This document shows positions 1 through 5,290 of a stretch of 8,581 nt of DNA, one piece after another. Under the pieces are notes generated by a model, which worked only from the letters and a program-made list of their open reading frames with translations, searched no databases and was not told where the DNA came from. Origin of the DNA: Azoarcus sp031556475 (GTDB lineage: Bacteria > Pseudomonadota > Gammaproteobacteria > Burkholderiales > Rhodocyclaceae). The stretch covers positions 1-8,581 of the forward strand of contig JAVBSY010000012.1 of NCBI GenBank assembly GCA_031556475.1, read 5' to 3'. Both the position numbers and the translations under genes were made by a program. Numbering within the stretch: position 1 is the stretch's first letter; each line of letters opens with the position of its first letter.

Positions 1-44
1 ACGGGCGCTGTCGCTTCTCCGCACCGATCACCAGCAAGGCTGAC

Positions 45-58
45 GTTCCTTCGGGAAC
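45..58 (+). repeat. Perfect hairpin with UUCG tetraloop
   Basis: GTTCC (45-49) and GGAAC (54-58) pair across a TTCG loop. This is the first of five perfect hairpins in the leader and is followed after one base by a second, at 60-76. There is no following T-tract, so it is not a classical intrinsic terminator on the plus strand. Confidence 0.6.
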
Positions 59-59
59 A

Positions 60-76
60 CCGGGATGACGTCCCGG
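60..76 (+). repeat. Perfect hairpin, 6-bp stem
   Basis: CCGGGA (60-65) pairs with TCCCGG (71-76) across a five-base loop. It is almost contiguous with the hairpin at 45-58, so the two could stack in RNA. Confidence 0.55.
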
Positions 77-160
77 CTGATGTCTTGCTACTTCGGTGTG
101 CTGTTCCTGCCCGATCCCCCTTCGCTCACGGCTCGTCGGCCATGGGAGCGTCCACCCGCC

Positions 161-176
161 GTCTCCTTCGGGAGAC
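161..176 (+). repeat. Perfect hairpin with UUCG tetraloop, 6-bp stem
   Basis: GTCTCC (161-166) pairs with GGAGAC (171-176) across TTCG. It has the same loop design as the hairpin at 45-58. A further CTTCGG follows immediately at 176-181. Confidence 0.6.
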
Positions 177-205
177 TTCGGACGCTGGGTGCATCGGGTA
201 TGTCG

Positions 206-220
206 GTCCCGCAACGGGAC
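206..220 (+). repeat. Perfect hairpin, 6-bp stem and 3-nt loop
   Basis: GTCCCG (206-211) pairs with CGGGAC (215-220) across CAA. It lies 29 bases after the preceding hairpin, with no T-tract after it. Confidence 0.55.
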
Positions 221-235
221 ATTGCCTCACCAGCG

Positions 236-253
236 CAGGGACTGCCTTCCCTG
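236..253 (+). repeat. Perfect hairpin, 6-bp stem and 6-nt loop
   Basis: CAGGGA (236-241) pairs with TCCCTG (248-253). It is the last strong hairpin before the integrase. A weaker one (CCGA 265-268 with TCGG 273-276, loop TTTT) follows. Confidence 0.55.
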
Positions 254-348
254 TTAACACTCAACCGATTTTTCGGCGGGAGATGTGAGGCGCAGTGGAT
301 TCGGTTTGATCGAGTCGTGAAAGATGAATGACGAATGGAAGGAAGGCG

Positions 349-1326
349 ATGGCGATACATCCCGATACCCGAGCCCGCAATTTCGGGTTCGGTCGGCGGC
401 TGGATTATGCCGGCACGCAGGCGCTGCGTGCGCATTTCGGTGGTGGACATTTTGCGACCGTACAGGCGCATGCCGAGCGCTGGCGTTTGTTCGCCGACTG
501 GTGCTGCGCGCACGAGAACATTGGCGATGCACGCAGGATCGATGCTCCAGTGTTGGACCGCTATGCCGATGCGTTACGCGACGCAGTTGCCCATGGCGAT
601 CTGGCGATTGCTACAGCACATAACCGGTTGTCGAGCGTCAATCAGACACTCCAGGCGCTGCGCGGTGATCGGCAGATGCGAATTGCCAGTCCACGTGCAG
701 CATTGGAACAGCCCCGCAGGACGGTTCGGCAACAAGCGCCTGTCGGCATCGATGTCGCAGCGTTGGCACCCCTGCGGGCGGCATTACAGGCACGCGATCC
801 ACGACTCGCGGTCATCATGAATCTGGCGCGTGCCAGTGGCATGCGGCTGCGTGAAGCGATCCTGGCCGATCTGCCGCGTCTGCAACGTGAGGCCGAACGA
901 TATGGCGCGATCAACATCCAGGACGGCACGAAGGGCGGTCGGCGTGGCGCCTCCGCGCCGCGTTGGGTACCCGCGACCGATGCGCTGCGCGCGGCGCTCG
1001 CGCAAGCGCGAGCCGTGTCACCACGCGGCAGCCGTAATCTACTGGCGCCGGGGGAGTCCTACGCAGCATTCATTAATCGCATCGTGCGGCCGGCGCGTGA
1101 AGTGCTGCACCGACATGGCTTGAAGGGATTTCATGAACTGCGCGCCGCGTATGCATGCGAGCGCTACATGCAATTGACGGGACACGCGGCCCTCGTGCTC
1201 GGTGGGACTTTGCATCGCCACGACCGCGCGCTCGATCGCGCTGCGCGCCGGCAGATTGCGGTGGAACTCGGCCATGGCCATGACCGCATCGATGTGATGT
1301 CGGCCTATATCGGCGGGCGGCGATGA
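349..1326 (+). CDS. Tyrosine recombinase (Phage_int_SAM_2 / Integrase_1 type)
   Basis: This is a site-specific recombinase of the tyrosine family, expected to cut and rejoin DNA through a covalent phosphotyrosine intermediate. With the start used here it has 325 residues. The N-terminal half (about 10-110) looks like a SAM-like core-binding domain and the C-terminal half is the catalytic domain. The full set of active-site residues is visible: Arg166 (SGMR), Lys195 (DGTKGG), His262 and Arg265 (HELR), His309 (ELGHGH) and the nucleophile Tyr320 (SAYIGG). I chose ATG 349 because GGAAGGAAGG lies just upstream at 337-346. An in-frame ATG at 328 would add seven residues and has a worse site. The family call is from memory of 'integrase domain-containing protein' genes on integrative elements. 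The gene overlaps the next one by ATGA, suggesting coupled expression. It looks intact. Its target site is not evident. Confidence 0.9.
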   Translation: MAIHPDTRARNFGFGRRLDYAGTQALRAHFGGGHFATVQAHAERWRLFADWCCAHENIGDARRIDAPVLDRYADALRDAVAHGDLAIATAHNRLSSVNQTLQALRGDRQMRIASPRAALEQPRRTVRQQAPVGIDVAALAPLRAALQARDPRLAVIMNLARASGMRLREAILADLPRLQREAERYGAINIQDGTKGGRRGASAPRWVPATDALRAALAQARAVSPRGSRNLLAPGESYAAFINRIVRPAREVLHRHGLKGFHELRAAYACERYMQLTGHAALVLGGTLHRHDRALDRAARRQIAVELGHGHDRIDVMSAYIGGRR

Positions 1327-1622
1327 GTACCGATATGCACGTGTTTCTCGACGGGGTGTTGACCGGCGCGCATTTGAGCCGCCGGCGACACCTGCATCAG
1401 GCCCAGATCATCCAGGCCGCGATCCACGTGCACTGGGGGTTGGACAATCCGTGGACCTGGCGCGTCAAGCATCTGCGTTGGTTTCTGCAACGGCAGACGG
1501 CATCATTGTCTGCGGCCAGTCGTTATCGCTACTGGCTGACAGTGCGATTGATTGCGGTTCGGCGGGGGCGTGAGCAGGATTGGCAACCACACTTGCGAGG
1601 GGCGTGGTGTCGGCCAGGGTAG
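1323..1622 (+). CDS. Small unknown protein coupled to the integrase
   Basis: This 99-residue protein has no family I can name. Its ATG lies inside the integrase stop (ATGA overlap at 1323-1326), a standard arrangement for translational coupling, and there is no separate strong ribosome binding site. The protein is basic and rich in Arg, His and Trp, with repeated Trp in the middle (WGLDNPWTWRVKHLRWFL) and a Trp/His/Cys-containing tail (DWQPHLRGAWCRPG). There is no signal peptide and no hydrophobic segment. The composition suits a small nucleic-acid-binding or recombinase-accessory protein, for instance a directionality or structural partner, but that is inference from position and charge only. 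The overlap and coding-like composition make a real gene more likely than chance. Confidence 0.65.
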   Translation: MSTDMHVFLDGVLTGAHLSRRRHLHQAQIIQAAIHVHWGLDNPWTWRVKHLRWFLQRQTASLSAASRYRYWLTVRLIAVRRGREQDWQPHLRGAWCRPG

Positions 1623-1626
1623 GAAC

Positions 1627-1687
1627 GTTGTTTCACACAACCAAATTGCCAAGAAATACGGCAGTGCTCGCGTGATACAGCGAGGCA
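1627..1687. terminator. Possible weak hairpins between convergent genes
   Basis: Two short inverted repeats lie in the 73-bp gap between the small plus-strand gene and the convergent monooxygenase gene: GTTGT 1627-1631 with ACAAC 1637-1641, and CTCGC 1667-1671 with GCGAG 1680-1684. Neither has a clear T-tract, so the terminator role rests mainly on position. Confidence 0.25.
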
Positions 1688-1695
1688 ACTACACA

Positions 1696-1986
1696 TCACG
1701 TCGGAAATTCGTTCATCAGGATGAAGGTTCCACCCTGGCGCTGATGAGCATTGATGAGAGGAACCAAACGGGTGAAATGCTCGGTCGCACAATGCGCATC
1801 GAGCGCTGCCTGATCTGGCCACTCTTCGACGAAGATAAAATGACCGGGGTCTTTTTGGTCCACGAACAGGTCATAGGCGACGCAGAGTTCCTCTTGCTTG
1901 GTTTTCTTGACCAGTTCTCGGTAGAGCGGCAAAACAATCTCGATGGCCTCCAGCTTGATGAAATCCTGGGCGATGACCTTGAGCAT
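1696..1986 (-). CDS. ABM-domain (putative quinol) monooxygenase
   Basis: A 96-residue single-domain protein of the antibiotic biosynthesis monooxygenase (ABM) fold, the YgiN-like 'putative quinol monooxygenase' group. These are small cytoplasmic dimers with a ferredoxin-like alpha/beta fold that oxidise quinols or aromatic rings without a cofactor, though many members have no proven substrate. The pattern fits the family: an opening strand (MLKVIAQDFIK), a helix with LYRELVKKTKQEE, a strand with CVAYDLFVDQKDP, then FVEEWPDQAALDAH and EHFTRLVPL. The frame is open further upstream to 2112, but I chose ATG 1986 because AAAAGGA sits about 7 nt before it and the family domain begins right there. 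It converges on the integrase pair and may be cargo of the element. No partner gene is present, so its physiological role is unknown. Confidence 0.88.
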   Translation of the reverse strand: MLKVIAQDFIKLEAIEIVLPLYRELVKKTKQEELCVAYDLFVDQKDPGHFIFVEEWPDQAALDAHCATEHFTRLVPLINAHQRQGGTFILMNEFPT

Positions 1987-2096
1987 ATGGAATCCTTTTC
2001 TGCCGTGGTGCGCGACAATCAGGGAACATAAACGATGTAACGGTGCCTTGATGGCTGATTGTCCATTGCGGGCATGATCGGTTATCCTGCCTCTAG

Positions 2097-2108
2097 CCCT
2101 GATCAGGG
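2097..2108. promoter_or_regulatory. 12-bp perfect palindrome, possible operator
   Basis: CCCTGATCAGGG is a perfect dyad lying 111 bp upstream of the monooxygenase start, on the side from which that gene is transcribed. It could be a regulator site, but there is no regulator gene nearby and I could not place a convincing promoter next to it. Confidence 0.25.
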
Positions 2109-2258
2109 TCATGAGTGCAGATCGTTCTTAGCCCGAATTCAAACCTGCGCAACGCAGGAAACCGCTCGGCCGACGCCGACCATTCCAACAAGGCCAATAC
2201 CACACCGAAGAGTTGTATGGAGGGGAGATGAAACACGACTTAGCCAACAGGATTGGCA

Positions 2259-2278
2259 TGGGTAGAAACGTGGGTAGA
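2259..2278 (+). repeat. Tandem direct repeat TGGGTAGA, possible integrase arm site (left)
   Basis: TGGGTAGA occurs at 2259-2266 and again at 2271-2278, a period of 12 bp or about one helical turn. Short tandem repeats of GTGGGT or TGTAGG type, ahead of the gene, are what I recall for arm-type binding sites of P4-like integrases. It lies on the far side of the core-like site from the repeat pair at 2461-2481. Confidence 0.4.
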
Positions 2279-2329
2279 TTTATTGTCTAGACAAAAAGTC
2301 GATGAAAATCAATGCGTTACACGTTTAAT

Positions 2330-2350
2330 TGGCGGAGAGGGCGTCTGCCA
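2330..2350. other. Candidate attachment core site, partly identical to a tRNA-Ser 3' end
   Basis: TGGCGGA (2330-2336) and TCTGCCA (2344-2350) form a 7-bp inverted repeat with one G-T mismatch, separated by 7 bp. That is the geometry of a tyrosine-recombinase core site: two binding half-sites around a 6-8 bp crossover region. The first 12 bases (2330-2341) also match the complement of a typical bacterial tRNA-Ser 3' end as I remember it (CCCTCTCCGCCA). The sequence after 2341 does not continue as a tRNA, so this would be a core copy and not a gene. The tRNA match rests on memory and needs a search. Confidence 0.4.
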
Positions 2351-2442
2351 TATATGTGCTCAGCGCGTTTCATGCCATTCCATAACCCGTTGCTGTAATA
2401 GTAATTTATTGGACATACGCCCTCAGTTCGTACCATGTTGTC

Positions 2443-2471
2443 TTGCAAAATCGCAGTCAATTTTGTAGGAT
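2443..2471 (+). promoter_or_regulatory. Candidate sigma-70 promoter of the P4-type integrase
   Basis: TTGCAA (2443-2448) and TAGGAT (2466-2471) are spaced by exactly 17 bp, each matching the consensus at four of six positions, in an AT-rich stretch. Transcription would start near 2478, leaving a leader of about 20 nt. The -10 box overlaps the TTTTGTAGGA repeats, so an integrase bound there would repress its own promoter. That regulatory idea is inference. Confidence 0.4.
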
Positions 2472-2481
2472 TTTTGTAGGA
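2461..2481 (+). repeat. Tandem direct repeat TTTTGTAGGA, possible integrase arm site (right)
   Basis: TTTTGTAGGA is repeated exactly at 2461-2470 and 2472-2481, a period of 11 bp. It lies immediately upstream of the integrase start, where P4-family elements carry their arm-type sites. It is similar in layout to the pair at 2259-2278. Confidence 0.45.
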
Positions 2482-2500
2482 AGACGGATATCTATAGCGT

Positions 2501-3700
2501 ATGGGCAGGGGTTTCAAGCTAACTCAGCTTCAGGTCGATCGCACCAAAGGGAAGACGTTGCTCGCCGACGGTGCTGGTCTGTACCTGAATATCACCGAAA
2601 ACGGCAGCCGTTCCTGGCTCTACCGGTACATGCTGCTGAGCAAGGCCCATTGGATGGGATTGGGCTCGTATCCTGACTTATCGCTGGCGGGAGCCCGTGA
2701 GCAAGCCGCAGAAGCTCGAAAGCTCACACGCCAGGGCATTGATCCCTTGGCACGGAAGCGAGAGCAGACGCAAGTCTTGCGTGCGGCATCGGCCAAGGTC
2801 ATCACCTTTGACGAGGCCGCGAAGCAATTCATCGAGGACAACAAGGCAGGCTGGCGCAACCCGAAGCATGTTGCGCAGTGGCGTGCGACGTTGGAAACCT
2901 ATGCCTCCCCGATGATTGGGGCGCTGGACGTTGCACTGATCGAGACTTCGCACATCATCAACGTTCTGAAGCCGATCTGGACTAAGAAGACCGAGACAGC
3001 CAGCCGCCTTCGAGGGCGCATCGAAAACGTACTCGACTGGGCCACTGTTCACAAGTACCGCAGTGGAGAGAACCCGGCTCGGTGGAAAGGCTACCTGGAG
3101 CACATCCTTCCCAAGCCGTCAGCGGTCGCCAAGGTTGAGCATCATCCGGCTCTCCCATGGAAGGAGGCAGCGGTTTTCATGAAGGCGCTACGCGAGCAGC
3201 AAGGAGTCGGTGCACGTGCGCTGGAGTTCCTGGTTCTGACGGTGGCCCGCTCGGGGGAGGTCAGGCTGGCGACATGGGACGAATTCGATCTTGAGTCCGG
3301 CGTCTGGACCGTGCCGTCCAAGCGCATGAAGGCGGGACGCGAACACCGCGTTCCGCTAGCCATGCGAGCAGTGTCAATCGCTCAAGAAATGAAAGACCTA
3401 TACGGTATGAAGGGCTACGTTTTCCCGGGTGCGCGGGAGGGACGGCCACTATCCGATATGACGCTAACTGCGGTGCTCAAACGCATGGGCCGCAGCGATC
3501 TGACGGCGCACGGTTTCCGTTCGACCTTTCGAGATTGGGCTGCAGAGGTGACAACCTATCCCGCTGAAATGGCCGAAATGGCCCTCGCGCACACCGTTTC
3601 CGATAAGGTTGAGGCCGCCTATCGGCGTGGTGACCTCTTTGACAAACGACGGAAGATGTCGGAAGACTGGTCGAGTTTCTGCGATGCTCAGTGCAGCTAG
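2501..3700 (+). CDS. P4-type tyrosine integrase (DUF4102 arm-binding domain)
   Basis: This is an integrase of the P4/CP4-57 family that inserts genomic islands, usually at tRNA or tmRNA 3' ends. At 399 residues it has the family's normal length. Residues about 5-90 form the DUF4102 arm-type DNA-binding domain (LTQLQVDRTKGKTLLADGAGLYL, then LGSYPDLSLAGAREQAAEAR). Residues 100-200 form the SAM-like core-binding domain, and 215-390 the catalytic domain. All catalytic residues are present: Arg250 (VARSGEV), Lys277 (RMKAGR), His337 and Arg340 (HGFR), His364 (LAH) and Tyr374 (AAYRRGD). ATG 2501 is the first possible start because an in-frame stop lies just before it at 2495. The ribosome binding site is poor, the nearest purine run (2478-2483) being about 18 nt away. 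The reading frame looks intact, so the element may still be able to move. The start is uncertain; the identity is not. Confidence 0.95.
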   Translation: MGRGFKLTQLQVDRTKGKTLLADGAGLYLNITENGSRSWLYRYMLLSKAHWMGLGSYPDLSLAGAREQAAEARKLTRQGIDPLARKREQTQVLRAASAKVITFDEAAKQFIEDNKAGWRNPKHVAQWRATLETYASPMIGALDVALIETSHIINVLKPIWTKKTETASRLRGRIENVLDWATVHKYRSGENPARWKGYLEHILPKPSAVAKVEHHPALPWKEAAVFMKALREQQGVGARALEFLVLTVARSGEVRLATWDEFDLESGVWTVPSKRMKAGREHRVPLAMRAVSIAQEMKDLYGMKGYVFPGAREGRPLSDMTLTAVLKRMGRSDLTAHGFRSTFRDWAAEVTTYPAEMAEMALAHTVSDKVEAAYRRGDLFDKRRKMSEDWSSFCDAQCS

Positions 3701-3761
3701 GGGGTACGGACACTTCGCGGTGCTGCTCATGCTGACCAACAACTCCATCGCGGAAGGGTGA
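3684..3761 (+). pseudogene. 25-codon open frame, possible detached N-terminus of the next gene
   Basis: An ATG at 3684, overlapping the integrase 3' end, opens 25 codons ending at TGA 3759-3761. An internal ATG at 3729 gives only MLTNNSIAEG. The stop falls in the run GGAAGGGTGATC. One extra G there would join this frame to the next gene, reading SIAEG-VINMLRAGD without a break. It may therefore be the broken start of that gene, or only a short leader peptide. No independent ribosome binding site is obvious. Confidence 0.25.
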
Positions 3762-3766
3762 TCAAC

Positions 3767-4024
3767 ATGCTGCGTGCAGGCGATTCATTGCGGTTCACAT
3801 CCGTCGAAATCGAAGACTTCCGAGCGCTCGGAATCGACTTCGACGGGGCGCGTACACAGGCCGATGTCGAGGCGGCACTGGCCCAATGGGCGGGCGTGCT
3901 TGGTGAAGAACGGTCGGACCTACTGGAGAAGATCGTTCTGGAGATGGCGAAAGCCAAAAGGGTATCGCCACCTCCACGACTTACTGTCGTTGGCCCTGCG
4001 TCAGATTGTCCTGAGCAATCTTGA
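3767..4024 (+). CDS. Small island protein of unknown function
   Basis: An 85-residue acidic protein (MLRAGDSLRFTSVEIEDFRALGID...) that I remember only as the type of small hypothetical gene often found just after P4-type integrases. No catalytic motif, signal peptide or membrane segment is visible. The middle is predicted helical (DVEAALAQWAGVLGEERSDLLEKIVLEMAKA), ending in a proline-rich tail (SPPPRLTVVGPAS). I chose ATG 3767 because GGAAGGG lies about 8 nt upstream. GTG 3758 in the same frame would add three residues but sits directly on that site. The gene starts 66 nt after the integrase, on the same strand, and could share its transcript. It may be 5'-truncated by a frameshift (see 3684-3761). 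Function unknown. Confidence 0.6.
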   Translation: MLRAGDSLRFTSVEIEDFRALGIDFDGARTQADVEAALAQWAGVLGEERSDLLEKIVLEMAKAKRVSPPPRLTVVGPASDCPEQS

Positions 4025-4069
4025 TCGAGCAGTCGGCAATGGAAGTACCTGCGTTTGCGCTATCCATTG

Positions 4070-4091
4070 CTGCCGCCTCAAGTTGCGGCAG
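4070..4091. terminator. Hairpin between convergent genes, possible bidirectional terminator
   Basis: CTGCCGC (4070-4076) pairs perfectly with GCGGCAG (4085-4091) across an 8-nt loop. It sits in the roughly 100-bp gap between the small island gene and the convergent leucine-rich-repeat gene. There is no T-tract on either side, so termination is a guess from position and stem strength. Confidence 0.35.
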
Positions 4092-4124
4092 GCGCTAGGG
4101 CGCGTGACTGTCGAGAAGGGTAAA

Positions 4125-5153
4125 TTATGGCCAGAGGCCCGTCTCGCCTACTAACCCACGCGCAGCCAGACGGTTCTTGGCATCGTTATTCCATTTCATA
4201 CTGCCCGAGAATAAGCTGACAGAACGAGTGGTCAGGGACCAGTCCCGGTCGCGCAATGCATTCAGGTCAAGCGCCACGCCCGAAGCGCGAAACTCCCGCA
4301 GTCGATCCTGCATGTCCAGTCCGAGTAACTCGGCCAGGTTCCGGCAATTGAACAACGACAACCGTTCCAACTTCGCGCCGCACAGGTCCAGCCTCGAAAG
4401 CTGCAACTGGTCCTCAATGCGCAAGGCAGATAGCGAGGGCAGGCGTGATAGGTCGCCCAACGTGGAAAGCCCGCGTACACGCAGGATTTGCAGCATTTCG
4501 ATGGTTGTACTGGACAGATCGTCAATGTTATCGCGACCGCCCAGGAGCAGCGTCATTTCCCTCAAGTCCGAGATGGCCGCGATGAAGCCGAGCGGATGCT
4601 TTTTTGCATAGCAACTGAGCGTCAGCTTGCGCAGATGAGGTAGTCCTGCGATCGCGTCGATACCCTTTGAATGGCCTTGGATGAATAGTTCAGTCAGCGA
4701 TCCGCCCTGCGCCAGAGGCGACAGATCGATATTCCGCTTATGGTTTTCGGCCAGCGCAAGCCGCTCAAGTCGGCCAATGTCGATCGTGTCGAGGAAGTCG
4801 GGCCGATTCAGCTTGAAAACCCCGAAGCTCAGGCGTTTCAGTTTTGGAAGCAGACCGACTTCTTCTTCATGGACGATCTCGGAAAGACAATCGACTGCCA
4901 GGTCGCGCGTCTCGGGCAAATGACGCAGCAAGGCCGCATCGAACGGTGTCCAGTAGTGCCCGAAGAACCGGACCTGAAGGCGGTCCTGGGCTAGTCGGCA
5001 AGCTTCGTTCAGCGATTGCAGGATCACTGGACTGTAGGCTTCGGGCGTGCTGAACTGGACAACCAATCGCCCGCGCTGCCCGCAGGCCTCCACGATCTCA
5101 ATCGGCGAAAGTGTTTTCGGGTTGGTAACCCGGTCCATGTCTACCTGCAGCAT
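4125..5153 (-). CDS. Leucine-rich-repeat protein, function unknown
   Basis: A 342-residue protein whose central part, about 80-300, is built of irregular leucine-rich repeats. Examples are LPKLKRLSF, IGRLERLAL, SLTELFIQG, LPHLRKLTL, ISDLREMTL, LSRLPSLSALRI and AKLERLSLF, each about 20-25 residues apart. Such solenoids bind other proteins. The first 75 residues form a separate leading segment (IVEACGQRGRLVVQF), and the tail is polar. There is no signal peptide or membrane segment, so it should be cytoplasmic. ATG 5153 is preceded by AGGGG at a spacing of about 5 nt. It follows the immunity gene on the same strand after 137 nt and has ordinary GC (36 of 60 in the line at 4381), unlike the AT-rich immunity gene. 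Position suggests a link to the effector module, perhaps a second immunity or orphan protective protein, but no sequence feature proves that. Confidence 0.8.
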   Translation of the reverse strand: MLQVDMDRVTNPKTLSPIEIVEACGQRGRLVVQFSTPEAYSPVILQSLNEACRLAQDRLQVRFFGHYWTPFDAALLRHLPETRDLAVDCLSEIVHEEEVGLLPKLKRLSFGVFKLNRPDFLDTIDIGRLERLALAENHKRNIDLSPLAQGGSLTELFIQGHSKGIDAIAGLPHLRKLTLSCYAKKHPLGFIAAISDLREMTLLLGGRDNIDDLSSTTIEMLQILRVRGLSTLGDLSRLPSLSALRIEDQLQLSRLDLCGAKLERLSLFNCRNLAELLGLDMQDRLREFRASGVALDLNALRDRDWSLTTRSVSLFSGSMKWNNDAKNRLAARGLVGETGLWP

Positions 5154-5290
5154 GCATTCCCCTGCTATTCGTTAATGACCTCTCATCTAGGTGGTCGCGG
5201 GCCACATTTTGGTGCCACTTTGGCAATTATTCGGGCGGGTCGTCTGTAAAATAATCGCCGATGAATGAAGCGCGCCCCGCCAGATCGCGT
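5154..5290 (-). other. Intergenic gap between immunity and LRR genes
   Basis: The gap of 137 nt contains a short perfect hairpin, TGCCA 5213-5217 with TGGCA 5221-5225. I could not place a good promoter. The gap is long compared with the 4-9 nt spacing upstream, so the LRR gene may have its own transcription start. Confidence 0.3.

Larger units (their letters stand above)
1..348. other. Hairpin-rich non-coding leader upstream of the first integrase
   Basis: I see no convincing gene here. The open frames have no good ribosome binding site and no recognisable protein. The stretch holds at least five perfect short inverted repeats: 45-49/54-58 (loop TTCG), 60-65/71-76, 161-166/171-176 (loop TTCG), 206-211/215-220 and 236-241/248-253. 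The six-base string CTTCGG occurs four times (49, 91, 166, 176). In RNA, C(UUCG)G is an exceptionally stable tetraloop, so two of the hairpins would fold very strongly. The density suggests a structured RNA, a chain of terminators closing a gene to the left of the window, or a folded single-strand DNA site used by the mobile element. I cannot choose between these from sequence alone. Confidence 0.5.
1987..2500. other. Intergenic region with an attachment-site-like layout
   Basis: About 510 bp with no gene I can support. The left part is GC-balanced; from about 2270 on it becomes AT-rich. It contains a 12-bp perfect palindrome (CCCTGATCAGGG, 2097-2108), two tandem repeat pairs, an imperfect inverted repeat resembling a recombinase core site, and a candidate promoter for the P4-type integrase. 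These are listed separately. No tRNA gene can be folded here. Confidence 0.6.

Noticed and set aside
65..331. Plus-strand open frames of 88 and 67 codons, and a 141-codon minus-strand frame (88-513), in the leader
   Set aside because: No usable ribosome binding site and no recognisable protein; the stretch is better explained by its hairpins, and the minus frame runs into the integrase gene.
1552..2031. 159-codon plus-strand frame
   Set aside because: Antisense to the well-supported ABM monooxygenase; no family resemblance.
2330..2420. Possible tRNA-Ser gene on the minus strand
   Set aside because: Only the 12 terminal bases match; no T-loop, anticodon arm or acceptor partner follows.
2059..2468. 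Short plus-strand frames of 68 and 71 codons in the intergenic region
   Set aside because: Low-complexity, unlike any protein I know, and lying over the attachment-site-like repeats.
4177..5053. Plus-strand frames opposite the leucine-rich-repeat gene
   Set aside because: The minus frame shows regular Leu-rich repeats and a good ribosome binding site; the plus frames show neither.
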